Below, in pieces: positions 27,669 through 38,674 of a stretch of DNA of 64,000 nucleotides (the stretch's first letter is position 1; every line of letters starts with the position of its first letter). The translations under genes were made by a program, and so were the position numbers. Under the pieces are notes generated by a model. That model worked only from the letters and a program-made list of their open reading frames with translations. It searched no databases and was not told the DNA's origin. The stretch comes from Ancylobacter lacus (lineage in GTDB: Bacteria; Pseudomonadota; Alphaproteobacteria; Rhizobiales; Xanthobacteraceae): NCBI RefSeq assembly GCF_018390635.1, contig NZ_JAHBGE010000078.1, positions 1 through 64,000 on the forward strand. Direction: 5' to 3'.

Positions 27669-27767
27669 GTCCGCTCCCTCGTGCGTCGGCCGGTCCTCCC
27701 CCGACATCTGGCGGGGGAGAACGCCGTTGCCGGTCCGGCTGTTCCGAGGCGGGAAAGTGGGGGCGGC

Positions 27768-29729
<1,962 letters not shown>

Positions 29730-29797
29730 GGCGTTCTCCCTATTCGTGACCGCGGCGATCTCGTTCGTGCGGCGCCGCATCATTGTTATTCCCCGCG

Positions 29798-29826
29798 ATT
29801 ATGGGCAGCGCCTTGATGCGGGACAA
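29798..29826 (-). promoter_or_regulatory. acsA promoter
   Basis: On the minus strand TTGTCC (29826-29821), a 17-base spacer and CATAAT (29803-29798) make a good sigma-70 type match. The predicted start is near 29791, giving a leader of about 60 bases to the acsA ATG. Confidence 0.65.
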
Positions 29827-29846
29827 GTTCGCGGCGCCCCGAACTT
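29825..29846. promoter_or_regulatory. Inverted repeat overlapping the acsA -35
   Basis: AAGTTCG (29825-29831) and CGAACTT (29840-29846) are perfect 7-bp arms with 8 bases between. Its position next to and over the -35 suggests an operator. No regulator gene is adjacent. Confidence 0.5.
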
Positions 29847-29888
29847 TGGCAGGGGGTCTTTGCTGCACCGCGGCGCCGGCCCTTGGTG

Positions 29889-30560
29889 TCAGCCCGCGCG
29901 CGGTCGCCACACGCTGGTGTGCTTGATCTCGCTGTCCTCCAGCTCGCGGGAGACCGGCACGGCGTAATCGGCGATCTTCACCAGCCGCTCGCGCGGCAGG
30001 TAGGACCGGCCGGGATCGCCGATCCACACCGCGGCGCCCCGCGCGGCGAGCGCGAACAGCCAGGCGAACACCCGCTCCGCCGTATCGCGCTCATAGGCGA
30101 TGTCGCCGGCGAGCACGACATCCCAGCCCCGGTCCTGGCCGACGAGGTCGGCGGGCAGGACGGCGATGCCTGCCGCCCCGTTCGCCGCGGCGTTCAGGGC
30201 AATGGCATGGGCGGCGAAGGGATCGATGTCGGCGGCCTCGACGCTGGCCGCCCCCGCCCGCGCGGCGGCGATGGCGACGAGGCCGGAGCCGGAGGCGAAG
30301 TCCAGCACCCGGGCCCCGGCGACGATGCCGGGATGGTCGAGGATGTGGCGCGCCAGCGCCTGCCCTCCGGCCCAGGCGAAGGCCCAGAAGGGCGGCGGCA
30401 GCCCCATGGCGCCGAGTTCCTCCTCGGTGCGCTGCCAGATCGGCACCGCCTCGTCGGCGAGGTGAAGCACGATCTCCGGCACCATCGGCACCGCCCGCAG
30501 CCGGGTTTCGGCGCGGATGAAGCCGGCGGGGTCGTCGATGGGGCGCGGCGTGCCGGTCAC
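29889..30560 (-). CDS. Class I SAM-dependent methyltransferase (COG3897-like)
   Basis: A 223-residue protein with a Rossmann methyltransferase fold: motif I is DFASGSGLVAIAAA and post-I is an acidic EAADIDP. The WAFAWAGGQALARHIL segment before motif I is typical of the group that includes ETFB lysine methyltransferase and so-called nicotinamide N-methylases. The substrate may be a protein lysine, but this is family inference. It begins with GTG at 30560 and lies 34 bases downstream of the EVE gene on the same strand. Confidence 0.8.
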   Translation of the reverse strand: MTGTPRPIDDPAGFIRAETRLRAVPMVPEIVLHLADEAVPIWQRTEEELGAMGLPPPFWAFAWAGGQALARHILDHPGIVAGARVLDFASGSGLVAIAAARAGAASVEAADIDPFAAHAIALNAAANGAAGIAVLPADLVGQDRGWDVVLAGDIAYERDTAERVFAWLFALAARGAAVWIGDPGRSYLPRERLVKIADYAVPVSRELEDSEIKHTSVWRPRAG

Positions 30561-30594
30561 GGCCGGGCCGCCGTCGGGCCGGCGGCGGGCGTCC

Positions 30595-31008
30595 TCATGC
30601 CCCCGCCATCTCCAGCACGATGGCCCATTCCGCGTCGGTCACCGGTTGCACCGAGAGCCGGGAGAACCGCATCAGCGCCATCTCGGCGAGGCGCGGCTCG
30701 TTCTTGATGGCGGCCAGACTCACCGGGCGCGGCAGCGGTTCCACCGCCTTGAGGTCGACCATCACGAATTTGCCGGAGGGGTCGGAGGGGTCGGGATAGG
30801 CTTCCCGTATCACCTCCACGATGCCGACGATCTCCTTGCCCTCGTTGGAATGGTAGAAGAAGCCGCGGTCGCCGTTCCGCATGGCGAGAAGCTGCTGCTT
30901 GGCGAGGTGGTTGCGCACGCCGTCCCAGTGGGTGCCGGCCGCGCCGGCGGCGACCTGCTGGTCCCACGACCATTTGAAGGGTTCGGATTTGTAGAGCCAG
31001 TGCGCCAT
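30595..31008 (-). CDS. EVE-domain protein
   Basis: A 137-residue protein made of one EVE domain (starting MAHWLYKSEPFKWSW, with WDGVRNHLAKQQL and GDRGFFYHSN). EVE domains have a PUA-like fold and read modified bases in RNA or DNA; the human relative is THYN1. Its ligand here is unknown. It lies 48 bases downstream of gpsA on the same strand, so it is likely the third or fourth gene of a tsaD-gpsA-EVE-methyltransferase operon, which links it loosely to tRNA modification. Confidence 0.87.
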   Translation of the reverse strand: MAHWLYKSEPFKWSWDQQVAAGAAGTHWDGVRNHLAKQQLLAMRNGDRGFFYHSNEGKEIVGIVEVIREAYPDPSDPSGKFVMVDLKAVEPLPRPVSLAAIKNEPRLAEMALMRFSRLSVQPVTDAEWAIVLEMAGA

Positions 31009-31056
31009 GGTCGTGCCGTGTCTCGGGCGGTTCGGGTTCGGAAGGCGGGGGTCGTC

Positions 31057-32034
31057 TCAGGTCTCGGCCTTCTGCGGGCGGGCCAGCAGGGAGCCGATGG
31101 CGGCGTCGATGTCGAGCCGGCCGCTCACCACCTCGTCGACCGCGTGGGCGATGGGCATGTCGATGCCGCGCTCGCGGGCGAGCCGCACCAGCACCGGCGC
31201 CGTCTGCGCGCCTTCGGCGAGCTTGCCGTCCGGGGCCGCGCCGCGGCCGAGCGCCACGCCGAGCGCGTGGTTGCGCGACTGTTCGGACGAGGCGGTGAGG
31301 ATGAGGTCGCCGAGCCCGGACAGCCCGGTGAGGGTCTCGGTGCGGGCGCCATAGGCCTTGCCGAAGCGCATCAGCTCGGCGAAGCCGCGGGCGATGAGGG
31401 CCGCGCTCGCGCTGGCGCCGAGCGCCCGCCCCGCCACGATGCCGGCGGCGATGGCCAGCACGTTCTTGGCGGCGCCGCCGATCTCGACGCCGCGCACGTC
31501 CTCGCTGTGGTAGAGCCGGAAGGCGCCGGAGCCGAGGGCATGGGCGAGGGCGCGGGCGAGCGCGGGGTCGTGGGCCGCCAGCGTCACCGCCGTCGGCAGG
31601 CCGGCGGCGACGTCCACCGCGAAACTGGGGCCGGAGAGGATCGCGGGCACCGCGCGGGGGCAGGCCTCTTCCAGCACCTGGGTCATGAACAGCGTGCTGG
31701 AACGCTCGATGCCCTTGGCGCAGGTCACCACCGGCGTGCCGCGGGCGATATGGCCCTCCAGCTCCAGCGCGGCGGCGCGGCTGGCCTGGGCCGGCACCGC
31801 CAGCAGCACGGCGTCGACGGCGGCGGCCTCCGCGAGATCGGCGGTGGGCCGCACCGCGGGATCGAGCCGCACCCCCGGCAGCCGGGGGCTGGCGCCGCTG
31901 CGCGCCATCGCGGCCACCTGTTCGGGATCGCGGGCCCACAGCCGCACCGTCCGGCCGGCCCGGGCCGCGGCATTGGCGAGCGCGGTGCCCCAGGCGCCGG
32001 CGCCGATCACCCCGATGACGGGATACGCGCTCAT
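31057..32034 (-). CDS. gpsA: Glycerol-3-phosphate dehydrogenase [NAD(P)+]
   Basis: A 325-residue soluble dehydrogenase that reduces dihydroxyacetone phosphate to sn-glycerol 3-phosphate for phospholipid synthesis. The N-terminal nucleotide motif is [16 protein letters not shown]. The catalytic Lys is in [14 protein letters not shown]. The C-terminal substrate-binding helices include [12 protein letters not shown]. Its ATG overlaps the tsaD stop by 4 bases (ATGA), so translation is coupled to tsaD. Confidence 0.95.
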   Translation of the reverse strand: MSAYPVIGVIGAGAWGTALANAAARAGRTVRLWARDPEQVAAMARSGASPRLPGVRLDPAVRPTADLAEAAAVDAVLLAVPAQASRAAALELEGHIARGTPVVTCAKGIERSSTLFMTQVLEEACPRAVPAILSGPSFAVDVAAGLPTAVTLAAHDPALARALAHALGSGAFRLYHSEDVRGVEIGGAAKNVLAIAAGIVAGRALGASASAALIARGFAELMRFGKAYGARTETLTGLSGLGDLILTASSEQSRNHALGVALGRGAAPDGKLAEGAQTAPVLVRLARERGIDMPIAHAVDEVVSGRLDIDAAIGSLLARPQKAET

Positions 32035-33170
32035 CCGCCGGCGTGTCCGAGAGGAGGTTGCCCGAGAGGAGGTTGCCCTAGCGGCGCGGGCGCCGTCGCG
32101 ACCTTGGCGACAGCGGCGGGCACCTCCAGCGTCGCCTCGTCCAGCGGCCAGCGGGCCCGTGGCGGCACCTCCAGCGTGTCGCGGCTGCCGAGGGCGAGGC
32201 GCTCGGCCCCGGCCCAGGCGATCATCGCCCCGTTGTCGGTGCAGAGCGCCGGCGGCGGCACGGCGAGGCGGGTGCCACCTTCGGCGGCGACCTTGTGCAG
32301 CATCTTGCGCACCGCCTGATTGGCGCCGACCCCGCCGGCGAGCACCAGCGCGCTCGGCTTCTCCCCCCGCTCGCGCATCACCCGCTGGGCGGCGCGGACC
32401 CGGTCGGCGATCACGTCGACGATGGCCGCCTGGAACGAGGCGCAGAGGTCGCAGACGTCCTGCTCGGACAGCGGGGCGATACGGGTGGCCTCGATCCGCA
32501 CCGCGGTCTTGAGGCCGGACAGCGAGAAGTCGGGCTCCGCCCGGCCGGACAGCGGGCGCGGCAGGGCGAAGCGGGCGGGATCGCCCCGTTCGGCGGCGCG
32601 CTCCACCGCCGGCCCGCCGGGATAGGGCAGTCCGAGCATCTTGGCGGTCTTGTCGAAGGCTTCCCCGATGGCGTCGTCGATGGTGCCGCCGAGCTTGGTG
32701 TAGCGGCCCACGCCGGAGACGCAGACAAGCTGGGTATGCCCGCCCGAAACCAGCAGCAGCAGGTAGGGAAAGGTCACCCCGTCGGTCAGCCGCGCGGTGA
32801 GGGCGTGCGCCTCGAGGTGGTTCACCGCGATCAGCGGCTTGCCGCTGGCCAGCGCCATCGCCTTCGCGGTGGTGAGCCCGACGATCACGCCGCCGATCAG
32901 CCCCGGCCCGGAGGCCGCGGCGATGCCGCTGAGGTGGCGGAGGCCGATGCCGGCCTCCTTCAGCGCCTGGGCGACCACGTGGTCGGTCACTTCGACGTGA
33001 GCCCGCGCCGCGATCTCGGGGACGACACCGCCATAGATCGCGTGCTCGTCCACCTGCGAGAGCACGACGTTGGACCGGATCTCGCCGCTGCCGTCCGCCC
33101 GGCGCAGCACCACGGCTGCGGCGGTCTCGTCGCAGGTCGTCTCGATGCCCAGCAGGAGCAGGTCGTCCAT
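32031..33170 (-). CDS. tsaD: tRNA N6-threonylcarbamoyladenosine synthase catalytic subunit TsaD
   Basis: A 379-residue Kae1/TsaD/YgjD protein that makes t6A37 in ANN-decoding tRNAs with TsaB, TsaC and TsaE. The N-terminus is [15 protein letters not shown]. The metal-binding His pair sits in NHLEAHAL, and the C-terminal motif is [12 protein letters not shown]. After the usual end near [10 protein letters not shown] there is an extra tail of about 30 residues finishing in [13 protein letters not shown], encoded by a short tandem repeat. Start at 33170 (MDDLLLLG). It is divergent from hemC and coupled to gpsA. Confidence 0.95.
   Translation of the reverse strand: MDDLLLLGIETTCDETAAAVVLRRADGSGEIRSNVVLSQVDEHAIYGGVVPEIAARAHVEVTDHVVAQALKEAGIGLRHLSGIAAASGPGLIGGVIVGLTTAKAMALASGKPLIAVNHLEAHALTARLTDGVTFPYLLLLVSGGHTQLVCVSGVGRYTKLGGTIDDAIGEAFDKTAKMLGLPYPGGPAVERAAERGDPARFALPRPLSGRAEPDFSLSGLKTAVRIEATRIAPLSEQDVCDLCASFQAAIVDVIADRVRAAQRVMRERGEKPSALVLAGGVGANQAVRKMLHKVAAEGGTRLAVPPPALCTDNGAMIAWAGAERLALGSRDTLEVPPRARWPLDEATLEVPAAVAKVATAPAPLGQPPLGQPPLGHAGG
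32047..32076. repeat. Two perfect 15-base tandem units in the tsaD tail
   Basis: CCGAGAGGAGGTTGC occurs twice (32047-32061, 32062-32076) with a decayed third copy starting at 32077. It encodes the LGQPP repeats at the TsaD C-terminus, just before the tsaD stop/gpsA start overlap. Confidence 0.9.
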
Positions 33171-33285
33171 CGGAACTGTGGCCTTTCGCCGTCTCTCGCG
33201 GCGCCGATGCCGGGCGCAGCGTTGACTTTGGGGTGTCGAAGGGTGTTCTGGACCCTTCCGTGAACCGCTAGCACCGCACGATGTC

Positions 33286-34227
33286 ATGACGCAATCGCTT
33301 CCCCATCCGCGCCCCCGGCTCAAGCTTGGCACGCGCGGCAGCCCGCTCGCGCTGTGGCAGGCCCATGCCGTGCGCGACGCGCTGGTGGCGGCCCATGACT
33401 GGGCGCCGGAGGCGGTGGTGATCGAGATCATCCGCACCACCGGCGACGCCATCACCGACCGGGCGCTGGCGGAGGCCGGCGGCAAGGGGTTGTTCACCAA
33501 GGAGATCGAGGAGGCGCTGCTGGACGGGCGCATCGACCTCGCGGTGCATTCGGCCAAGGACATGGCCACCCGGCTGCCGGACGGGCTGCATATCGGCGGC
33601 TATCTCCCCCGTGCCGATGTGCGCGATGCGCTGATCCTGCGGGCGGGCGGCGCGCTCGACGACCTGCCGCAGGGCGCCCGCGTCGGCACCGCCTCGCTGC
33701 GGCGCGAGGCGCAGCTCCGCCGCCTGCGGCCGGACCTGCGGGTGTCGCTGCTGCGCGGCAATGTCCAGACCCGGCTCGGCAAGGTCGACCATGGCGAGTT
33801 CGACGGCACGCTGCTGGCGCTGGCGGGCCTCTCCCGGCTCGGCATGGCGGAGCGGGCCAGCGCCGTGCTGTCCACCGACGCCTTCCTGCCGGCGGTTGGC
33901 CAGGGCGCGGTCGCGATCGAAAGCCGGGTCGGCGATGCCGCCACCGAGGAACTGCTGGCCGCGATCGTCGATACCGCCACCGGCATCGCCGTTGCCACCG
34001 AGCGGGCCTTCCTGACCGAACTGGACGGGTCCTGCCGCACCCCGATCGCCGGGCTGGCGCAGGTGGAGGGCGACCGCGTGGCCTTCCGTGGCCTGCTGCT
34101 GGCGCCGGACGGGAGCGAAGTGGTCGAGGTGACCTGCGCCGGTCCCGTCGGCGAGGCGGTCCGGCTCGGCGCCGAGGCCGGCCGCGACGTGAAGGCCCGC
34201 GCGCCGCGCCGGCTGCTGGCCGGCTGA
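33286..34227 (+). CDS. hemC: Hydroxymethylbilane synthase (porphobilinogen deaminase)
   Basis: A 313-residue enzyme joining four porphobilinogens into hydroxymethylbilane. It has the N-terminal [12 protein letters not shown], the conserved [11 protein letters not shown] segment, and the dipyrromethane-cofactor Cys in [11 protein letters not shown] (about residue 250). It opens the hemC-hemD-mic60-hemY cluster. A TTGACT at 33222 could be its -35, but the -10 is poor. It is divergent from tsaD across 115 bases. Confidence 0.95.
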   Translation: MTQSLPHPRPRLKLGTRGSPLALWQAHAVRDALVAAHDWAPEAVVIEIIRTTGDAITDRALAEAGGKGLFTKEIEEALLDGRIDLAVHSAKDMATRLPDGLHIGGYLPRADVRDALILRAGGALDDLPQGARVGTASLRREAQLRRLRPDLRVSLLRGNVQTRLGKVDHGEFDGTLLALAGLSRLGMAERASAVLSTDAFLPAVGQGAVAIESRVGDAATEELLAAIVDTATGIAVATERAFLTELDGSCRTPIAGLAQVEGDRVAFRGLLLAPDGSEVVEVTCAGPVGEAVRLGAEAGRDVKARAPRRLLAG

Positions 34228-34230
34228 ACC

Positions 34231-34932
34231 ATGCGCCTGCTGGTCACCCGACCCCAGCCGGACGCCGCCGCCACGGCCGGGCGCCTTCGGGCGGACGGAC
34301 ACGAAGTCGTGATCGACCCGATGCTCACCGTGGAGCCGCGCCCCGCCACCCTGCCGGAGGGTCGTTTCGACGCGGTGGCGCTCACCAGCGTGAACGGCGC
34401 CCGTCTGCTGCGGGCCCGGCCGGAAGCCCCGGCGCTGTCGCGGCTGCCGCTCTATGCGGTGGGAAAGCGCACCGCGGCGGCAGCCGAGGGACTCTTTCCC
34501 GCGACGTCGATCGCGGGGGGCGACGGCGCCGCCCTCGCGGCCCTGCTGCGGGATCGGCTGCCGCGCGGCAGCCGGCTGCTGCACGTGGCGGGGGAGGACC
34601 GCGCGGCGGATCTCGCCGAGGCGCTGGCGCCGGCGGGCATCGCGGTGGACCTCTTCGTGATCTACCGCACCTGCCCCGCCTCGACCCTCGGCGAGGCCGC
34701 GCGCGCGGCGCTGGCAGAGGGGCGGATTGACGCGGCCCTGCATTTCTCGCCGAAGACGGCGGCGACGCTGGTCGCCTGCTGCGCGGCGGCCGGCCTGACC
34801 CCGGCGCTGGCCCGGTGCCGGCATCTCTGCCTGTCCCGTGGCGTCGCCGCGCCCCTCGCGGCCATCGGCGCGCCCACGCAGATCGCTGCGGAACCCACCG
34901 AAGAGGCGCTGCTTGGCCTTGTTGGCGCCTGA
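34231..34932 (+). CDS. hemD: Uroporphyrinogen-III synthase
   Basis: A 233-residue HemD-like protein that would cyclise hydroxymethylbilane with inversion of ring D. Sequence conservation in this family is low. The N-terminal LLVTRPQPDAAATAGRL, a central LYAVGKRTAAAAEGLF and HVAGEDRAADLAEAL match its two-domain pattern. It starts 3 bases after the hemC stop, and position between hemC and mic60 supports the call. Confidence 0.88.
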   Translation: MRLLVTRPQPDAAATAGRLRADGHEVVIDPMLTVEPRPATLPEGRFDAVALTSVNGARLLRARPEAPALSRLPLYAVGKRTAAAAEGLFPATSIAGGDGAALAALLRDRLPRGSRLLHVAGEDRAADLAEALAPAGIAVDLFVIYRTCPASTLGEAARAALAEGRIDAALHFSPKTAATLVACCAAAGLTPALARCRHLCLSRGVAAPLAAIGAPTQIAAEPTEEALLGLVGA

Positions 34933-35022
34933 ACCACAACCGACCTAGGCTGTTGCAGCCGGAGGTGCGGCGGTCTATCCCGCTAGGGAGAAGATCGACG
35001 GATGTGATCGTGAGGTGAGCAC

Positions 35023-36657
35023 GTGGCGAAGGACGATCCGGCGGGAGACTCCGGCACTCCGGAGACGAATCCCCAGACCATTCCCGCGGGCGTGAGCACG
35101 CCTGCCGACGACGCGACCCCGTCGGCGGCCGAGCCCGTGACCGACGAGCCGGCCAGTGCGCTGGGCGGCCGCAAGGGCCGTCGCCGGGCCCCGCCGACGA
35201 TCGACCTCGCGGCGACCGACGTGACCCCCGCCGCGCCCGCCGCATCCAGTGCCGCGCCCGCCGCGGAGACCGTGGCCGGCGAGAGCGTGCCGCCCGCCGC
35301 CGAAAGCGTGGAGAGCGCGCCGTCCACCGCGCCGGACGCCCCGCCGGCCGGGGACGTTCCTGCCGAAGGCACCGACGCTGCCGGACCCGTCGAGGCCGCC
35401 GTGTCTCCCGACGCCGGGCCTGGCGCCGAGGCGCCGGGCGACAGCGCGCCGGCCACGCCGCCGGCGCGGCGTTCGCCCGGCCCGCTGGCGCTGGCCGGTC
35501 TTGCCCTCGTCTGCGGCCTGATCGGCGGGGCGGTGGCGTTCACCGTCGCCGGCACGGTCTATGACGCTGCGGAAAACGCCGAATCCATTACCGATGTCGA
35601 GGCCCGCGTGGTCGATCTGCGCCAGCGGGTCGAGGCGGTCGAGGCCCGGCCTTCCGGCTCGGCCACGGCGCCGGCCGGCGCGCCCGCGGCTGCCGCCGCC
35701 GATCCGCGCGTGGATGAGATCGCCGGTACGCTCGCCGCCCTCGACAAGCGCATCGCCGCGCTCGAAGCGCTCGGCCCGCGCGTCGCCGCGCTGGAATCCG
35801 CTCCGGCACCGCCGCCGCCGCCGGCCGAGCCGTCGCCGGAGCTTCTTTCCCGGCTCTCGGCGGTCGAAGCCGCGACGAAGCAGGCCGCGGAGGCCGCCGA
35901 CAGCGCCGGCCAGACCGCGCGCAGCGCCGCCGAAAACGCCGCCCGCGCCGGCGATTCCGCGCAGCAGGCGGTGAACGAGGCTGCCCGTGCCACCGGCGCC
36001 GTGGGTGCCGTGAGCGGCATCGGCGACCGCGTGGCCGCGCTCGATTCCCGCATCGAAACCCTCGGCAAGGCTTCCGAGCAGGGCGCGAGCGAGGCCGTGA
36101 CGCAGGCGCGGCAGTCCCATGTCGCGGCGAATGGCGCGGCCCAGCTCGCCGCCCTGGTGGCGCTGCGGGCCTCGGTGCGGGCCGGTCGCCCGTTCGCGGA
36201 CGACCTTTCGGCGCTCGACACGCTGGCCGGCGGGCCTGTGCCCGAGCTGGAAGGCCTGCGGCCCTATGCGGGGGAAGGCCTGCCGACCCCGCCCATGCTG
36301 GCGGCCCGGCTGGTGGCGCCCGCGCCGGAGCCTGCCGCCGCTGCGGCGGACGCCGCCCCGTCGGGCGAGGGCTTCATCGCCCGGCTGCAGCGCAGCGCCG
36401 AAAACCTGGTGTCGGTGAAGCGCGCGGACCAGGCAGCCCCGGCCGCCTCGGTCGACGAGAGCCTGGCGAGCGCGCGCAACGCGCTGCGCCGCGGCGATGT
36501 CGCCCGCGCCACCGAGCTGCTGCGGGCGGTGCCCGCGCCGCAGCCGGCGAGCGTCACCGCCACGCTCGCCGCGCTTGAGGCCCGCAGCGCGGCGCTGGCC
36601 AGCCTCGACACTGTCAACCGGCGTATTCTCGCCACTCTCGCGGGGAGGACGCCGTGA
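35023..36657 (+). CDS. Alphaproteobacterial Mic60/mitofilin-like inner membrane protein
   Basis: A 544-residue protein (GTG start). Residues 1-150 are Pro/Ala/Asp-rich and disordered. One transmembrane helix spans about 152-180 (LALAGLALVCGLIGGAVAF). A long Ala/Glu-rich coiled coil runs about 190-380. The C-terminal part, with ENLVSVKRADQ and a repeated-helix region, fits the mitofilin signature. In alphaproteobacteria this gene lies next to hemC/hemD/hemY, and the mitochondrial homologue shapes crista junctions. Here it likely tethers or bends the inner membrane. It overlaps hemY by 4 bases (GTGA). Confidence 0.82.
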   Translation: MAKDDPAGDSGTPETNPQTIPAGVSTPADDATPSAAEPVTDEPASALGGRKGRRRAPPTIDLAATDVTPAAPAASSAAPAAETVAGESVPPAAESVESAPSTAPDAPPAGDVPAEGTDAAGPVEAAVSPDAGPGAEAPGDSAPATPPARRSPGPLALAGLALVCGLIGGAVAFTVAGTVYDAAENAESITDVEARVVDLRQRVEAVEARPSGSATAPAGAPAAAAADPRVDEIAGTLAALDKRIAALEALGPRVAALESAPAPPPPPAEPSPELLSRLSAVEAATKQAAEAADSAGQTARSAAENAARAGDSAQQAVNEAARATGAVGAVSGIGDRVAALDSRIETLGKASEQGASEAVTQARQSHVAANGAAQLAALVALRASVRAGRPFADDLSALDTLAGGPVPELEGLRPYAGEGLPTPPMLAARLVAPAPEPAAAAADAAPSGEGFIARLQRSAENLVSVKRADQAAPAASVDESLASARNALRRGDVARATELLRAVPAPQPASVTATLAALEARSAALASLDTVNRRILATLAGRTP

Positions 36658-38309
36658 TCCGTCTCGTCATTTATCTCCTCGTTCTCGCCGCCGTCGCCTT
36701 CGGCGTCGCCTGGCTGGCGGATCGGCCGGGCGAGGTCGCGATCGTCTGGCAGGGCTGGCAGGTGCAGACCAGCGTCATGGTGGCCGCCAGCGCGCTGCTG
36801 GTGGTCATCGCGCTCGCCATCGTGCTCTGGAGCCTGATCCGCTTCCTGTTCCGCTCGCCCGACCTGTTCCTGCTGGCCATGCGGAACCGCCGCCGCAGCA
36901 AGGGCTGGGCCGCGATCTCGCGCGGGCTGGTCGCGGTGGGGGCGGGCGATGCCGCCGGCGCCCGGCGGGCCGCCTCCGATGCGGAGCGGCTGATGGGCTC
37001 GGAGCCGCTGGCGCGGCTGCTGGCGGCGCAGGCGGCGCAGCTCTCAGGCGATGCCGCGGCTGCCGAAGCGGCCTTCCGGGCCATGGCGGAAACGCCGGCC
37101 ACCCGGGTGCTCGGCCTGCGCGGCCTGCATGTCGAGGCGCGGCGACGCGGCGACGCAGTCGCCGCGCTGGCCGCCGCCGAGGAAGCCTCGCGTCACGAGC
37201 CGGGGCTGATCTGGGCCTCCGACGCGGTGATCGAGGCGCGCTGCCTCGCCGGCGACTTCAAGGCCGCCCTCGGCATTCTCGAACGCGAGGTGGCGCACGG
37301 CGCGCTCGACCGCGCCGCCCATCGCCGCCGCCGCGCCGTGCTGCTGGCGGCGCAGGCGCAGGCGCTGGAGCTCTCCGAGCCCACCGCCGCCCGCGAGCGG
37401 GCGGTGGAGGCGGTGCGCCTCGCCCCGGGGCTGGTGCCGGCCGCCGACATCGCCGGCCGCCTGCTGGCGGCCGCCGGCGACCACCGCAAGGCCGCGAAGA
37501 TCCTCGAACACGCCTATGCCGCGACGCCGCACCCCGATCTCGGCGAGACCTATCTCCATCTGAGGCCGGCGGATTCCGCGCGCGACCGGCTGCGCCGCGT
37601 GCGCAACCTGACCGCCCGCGCCCCGGAACATGCCGAGAGCGCGATGATCCTCGCCCGCGCCGCCATCGACGCGCAGGACTTCGCCGCCGCCCGCGCCGCG
37701 CTGGCGCCGCGGCTGGAGGCGCCGACCCAGCGGGTGTGCCTGCTGATGGCGGAGCTCGAGGCCTCGGATGCCGGCGACATCGGCAAGGCGCGGGAGTGGA
37801 CCGCCCGCGCGGTGCGCGCCGCGCGCGATCCCGCCTGGGTGGCCGACGGCGTGGTGTCCGAGCATTGGGGGCCGGTGTCCCCGGTCACGGGCAAGCTCGA
37901 CGCCTATGAGTGGATCGTGCCCCCCGGCGTTCCCTCGACCCCTGTGCTGGAGCACGAAGCCGAGCGCGTGCGGGCCGCCATCGCCGCCGTGGTGGAATCC
38001 CGCGAGGCGGAGGAGGCCCGGATCGCGCTGGAGGCGGAAGCCGCGGCGCCGATCGCCCCGACCGAGCTGGCCGGTACGGCCGAGGCTGCGGCGCCGGCGG
38101 CCGAGGCCGCCAGGGAGCCCAGCGCCCCGGAGCCTCAGAAGGACGCGGCACGCGAACCCGCGCCCGCCGCCCCGCTCAAGACCCCGCTGGCCCCGGCCAC
38201 GGCCGGCCCGGTGGTCGCCGCCCCGCATCTGCCGGACGATCCCGGCCCCGGCGGGGTGCTGGACGAGGTGCCCGCCCCGACCCGCCAGCGCCCGCCCTTC
38301 GGGGTGTGA
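36654..38309 (+). CDS. hemY: HemY-domain TPR membrane protein
   Basis: A 551-residue protein with two N-terminal transmembrane helices (about 1-20 and 40-68) of the HemY_N domain, then TPR-like helical repeats to about residue 420, and an Ala/Pro/Glu-rich tail. The family is named for its link to haem genes but is not the protoporphyrinogen oxidase also called HemY in Gram-positives. Its role is probably scaffolding. It starts with GTG inside the mic60 stop and closes the four-gene cluster, followed by a strong terminator. Confidence 0.87.
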   Translation: MIRLVIYLLVLAAVAFGVAWLADRPGEVAIVWQGWQVQTSVMVAASALLVVIALAIVLWSLIRFLFRSPDLFLLAMRNRRRSKGWAAISRGLVAVGAGDAAGARRAASDAERLMGSEPLARLLAAQAAQLSGDAAAAEAAFRAMAETPATRVLGLRGLHVEARRRGDAVAALAAAEEASRHEPGLIWASDAVIEARCLAGDFKAALGILEREVAHGALDRAAHRRRRAVLLAAQAQALELSEPTAARERAVEAVRLAPGLVPAADIAGRLLAAAGDHRKAAKILEHAYAATPHPDLGETYLHLRPADSARDRLRRVRNLTARAPEHAESAMILARAAIDAQDFAAARAALAPRLEAPTQRVCLLMAELEASDAGDIGKAREWTARAVRAARDPAWVADGVVSEHWGPVSPVTGKLDAYEWIVPPGVPSTPVLEHEAERVRAAIAAVVESREAEEARIALEAEAAAPIAPTELAGTAEAAAPAAEAAREPSAPEPQKDAAREPAPAAPLKTPLAPATAGPVVAAPHLPDDPGPGGVLDEVPAPTRQRPPFGV

Positions 38310-38674
38310 CGGCCGCCTCAGGCGCTGCCCGCCCTGCGGGCGGTGTCGCTGTTCCGGCGGGGACATGCCGGCGGCTACGTTGACCGACGCACGAAAAAGC
38401 CGCCCTGGCTCGATGCCGGGGCGGCTTTTTCGCATCCTGAGATGCGGTTCACATTCGGGAATATCGTGGTCTCCCGCCAGAGAACCCGGTCGCTCGTCAG
38501 GCGACCGGAGGGACGGAAAGGGTCGGAGTACATCCGTCCTAACCCCTCCCACATCCGGCGCGACGCTGACGAGGCGCCGACGTGCCGGAAGCCCTGCTCT
38601 GGCTGGGATAACGTCTATATGGGTGGCCCCGGCCGCCTTTCAAGGGCTGCCGGTCCCACATTACGATGCGGAGC
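38310..38674. other. Convergent intergenic region between hemY and cobT
   Basis: 365 bases between two convergent genes. It contains the terminator at 38394-38430 and a second hairpin (CGGTCGC at 38487-38493 with GCGACCG at 38501-38507). A third inverted repeat, TCCGGC (38554-38559) with GCCGGA (38584-38589), follows. I found no tRNA, signal-recognition RNA or protein-coding signal. Confidence 0.5.
38394..38430 (+). terminator. Rho-independent terminator after hemY
   Basis: AAAAAGCCGCCC (38394-38405) pairs with GGGCGGCTTTTT (38419-38430). The A-run and T-run make it work in both directions, so it can also end cobT transcription from the right. Confidence 0.9.

Larger units (their letters stand above)
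29730..29888. other. acsA upstream region
   Basis: 159 bases between the acsA start and the methyltransferase stop. They contain the acsA promoter and an inverted repeat overlapping its -35 (listed separately), and nothing else recognised. Confidence 0.6.

Noticed and set aside
33222-33250. TTGACT as a hemC promoter
   Set aside because: The -35 is good, but no acceptable -10 occurs at 16-18 bases, so it is not listed as a promoter.
38431-38674. A possible structured non-coding RNA between hemY and cobT
   Set aside because: Several hairpins exist, but no tRNA, 6S, SRP or tmRNA features could be matched, and no promoter leads into it.
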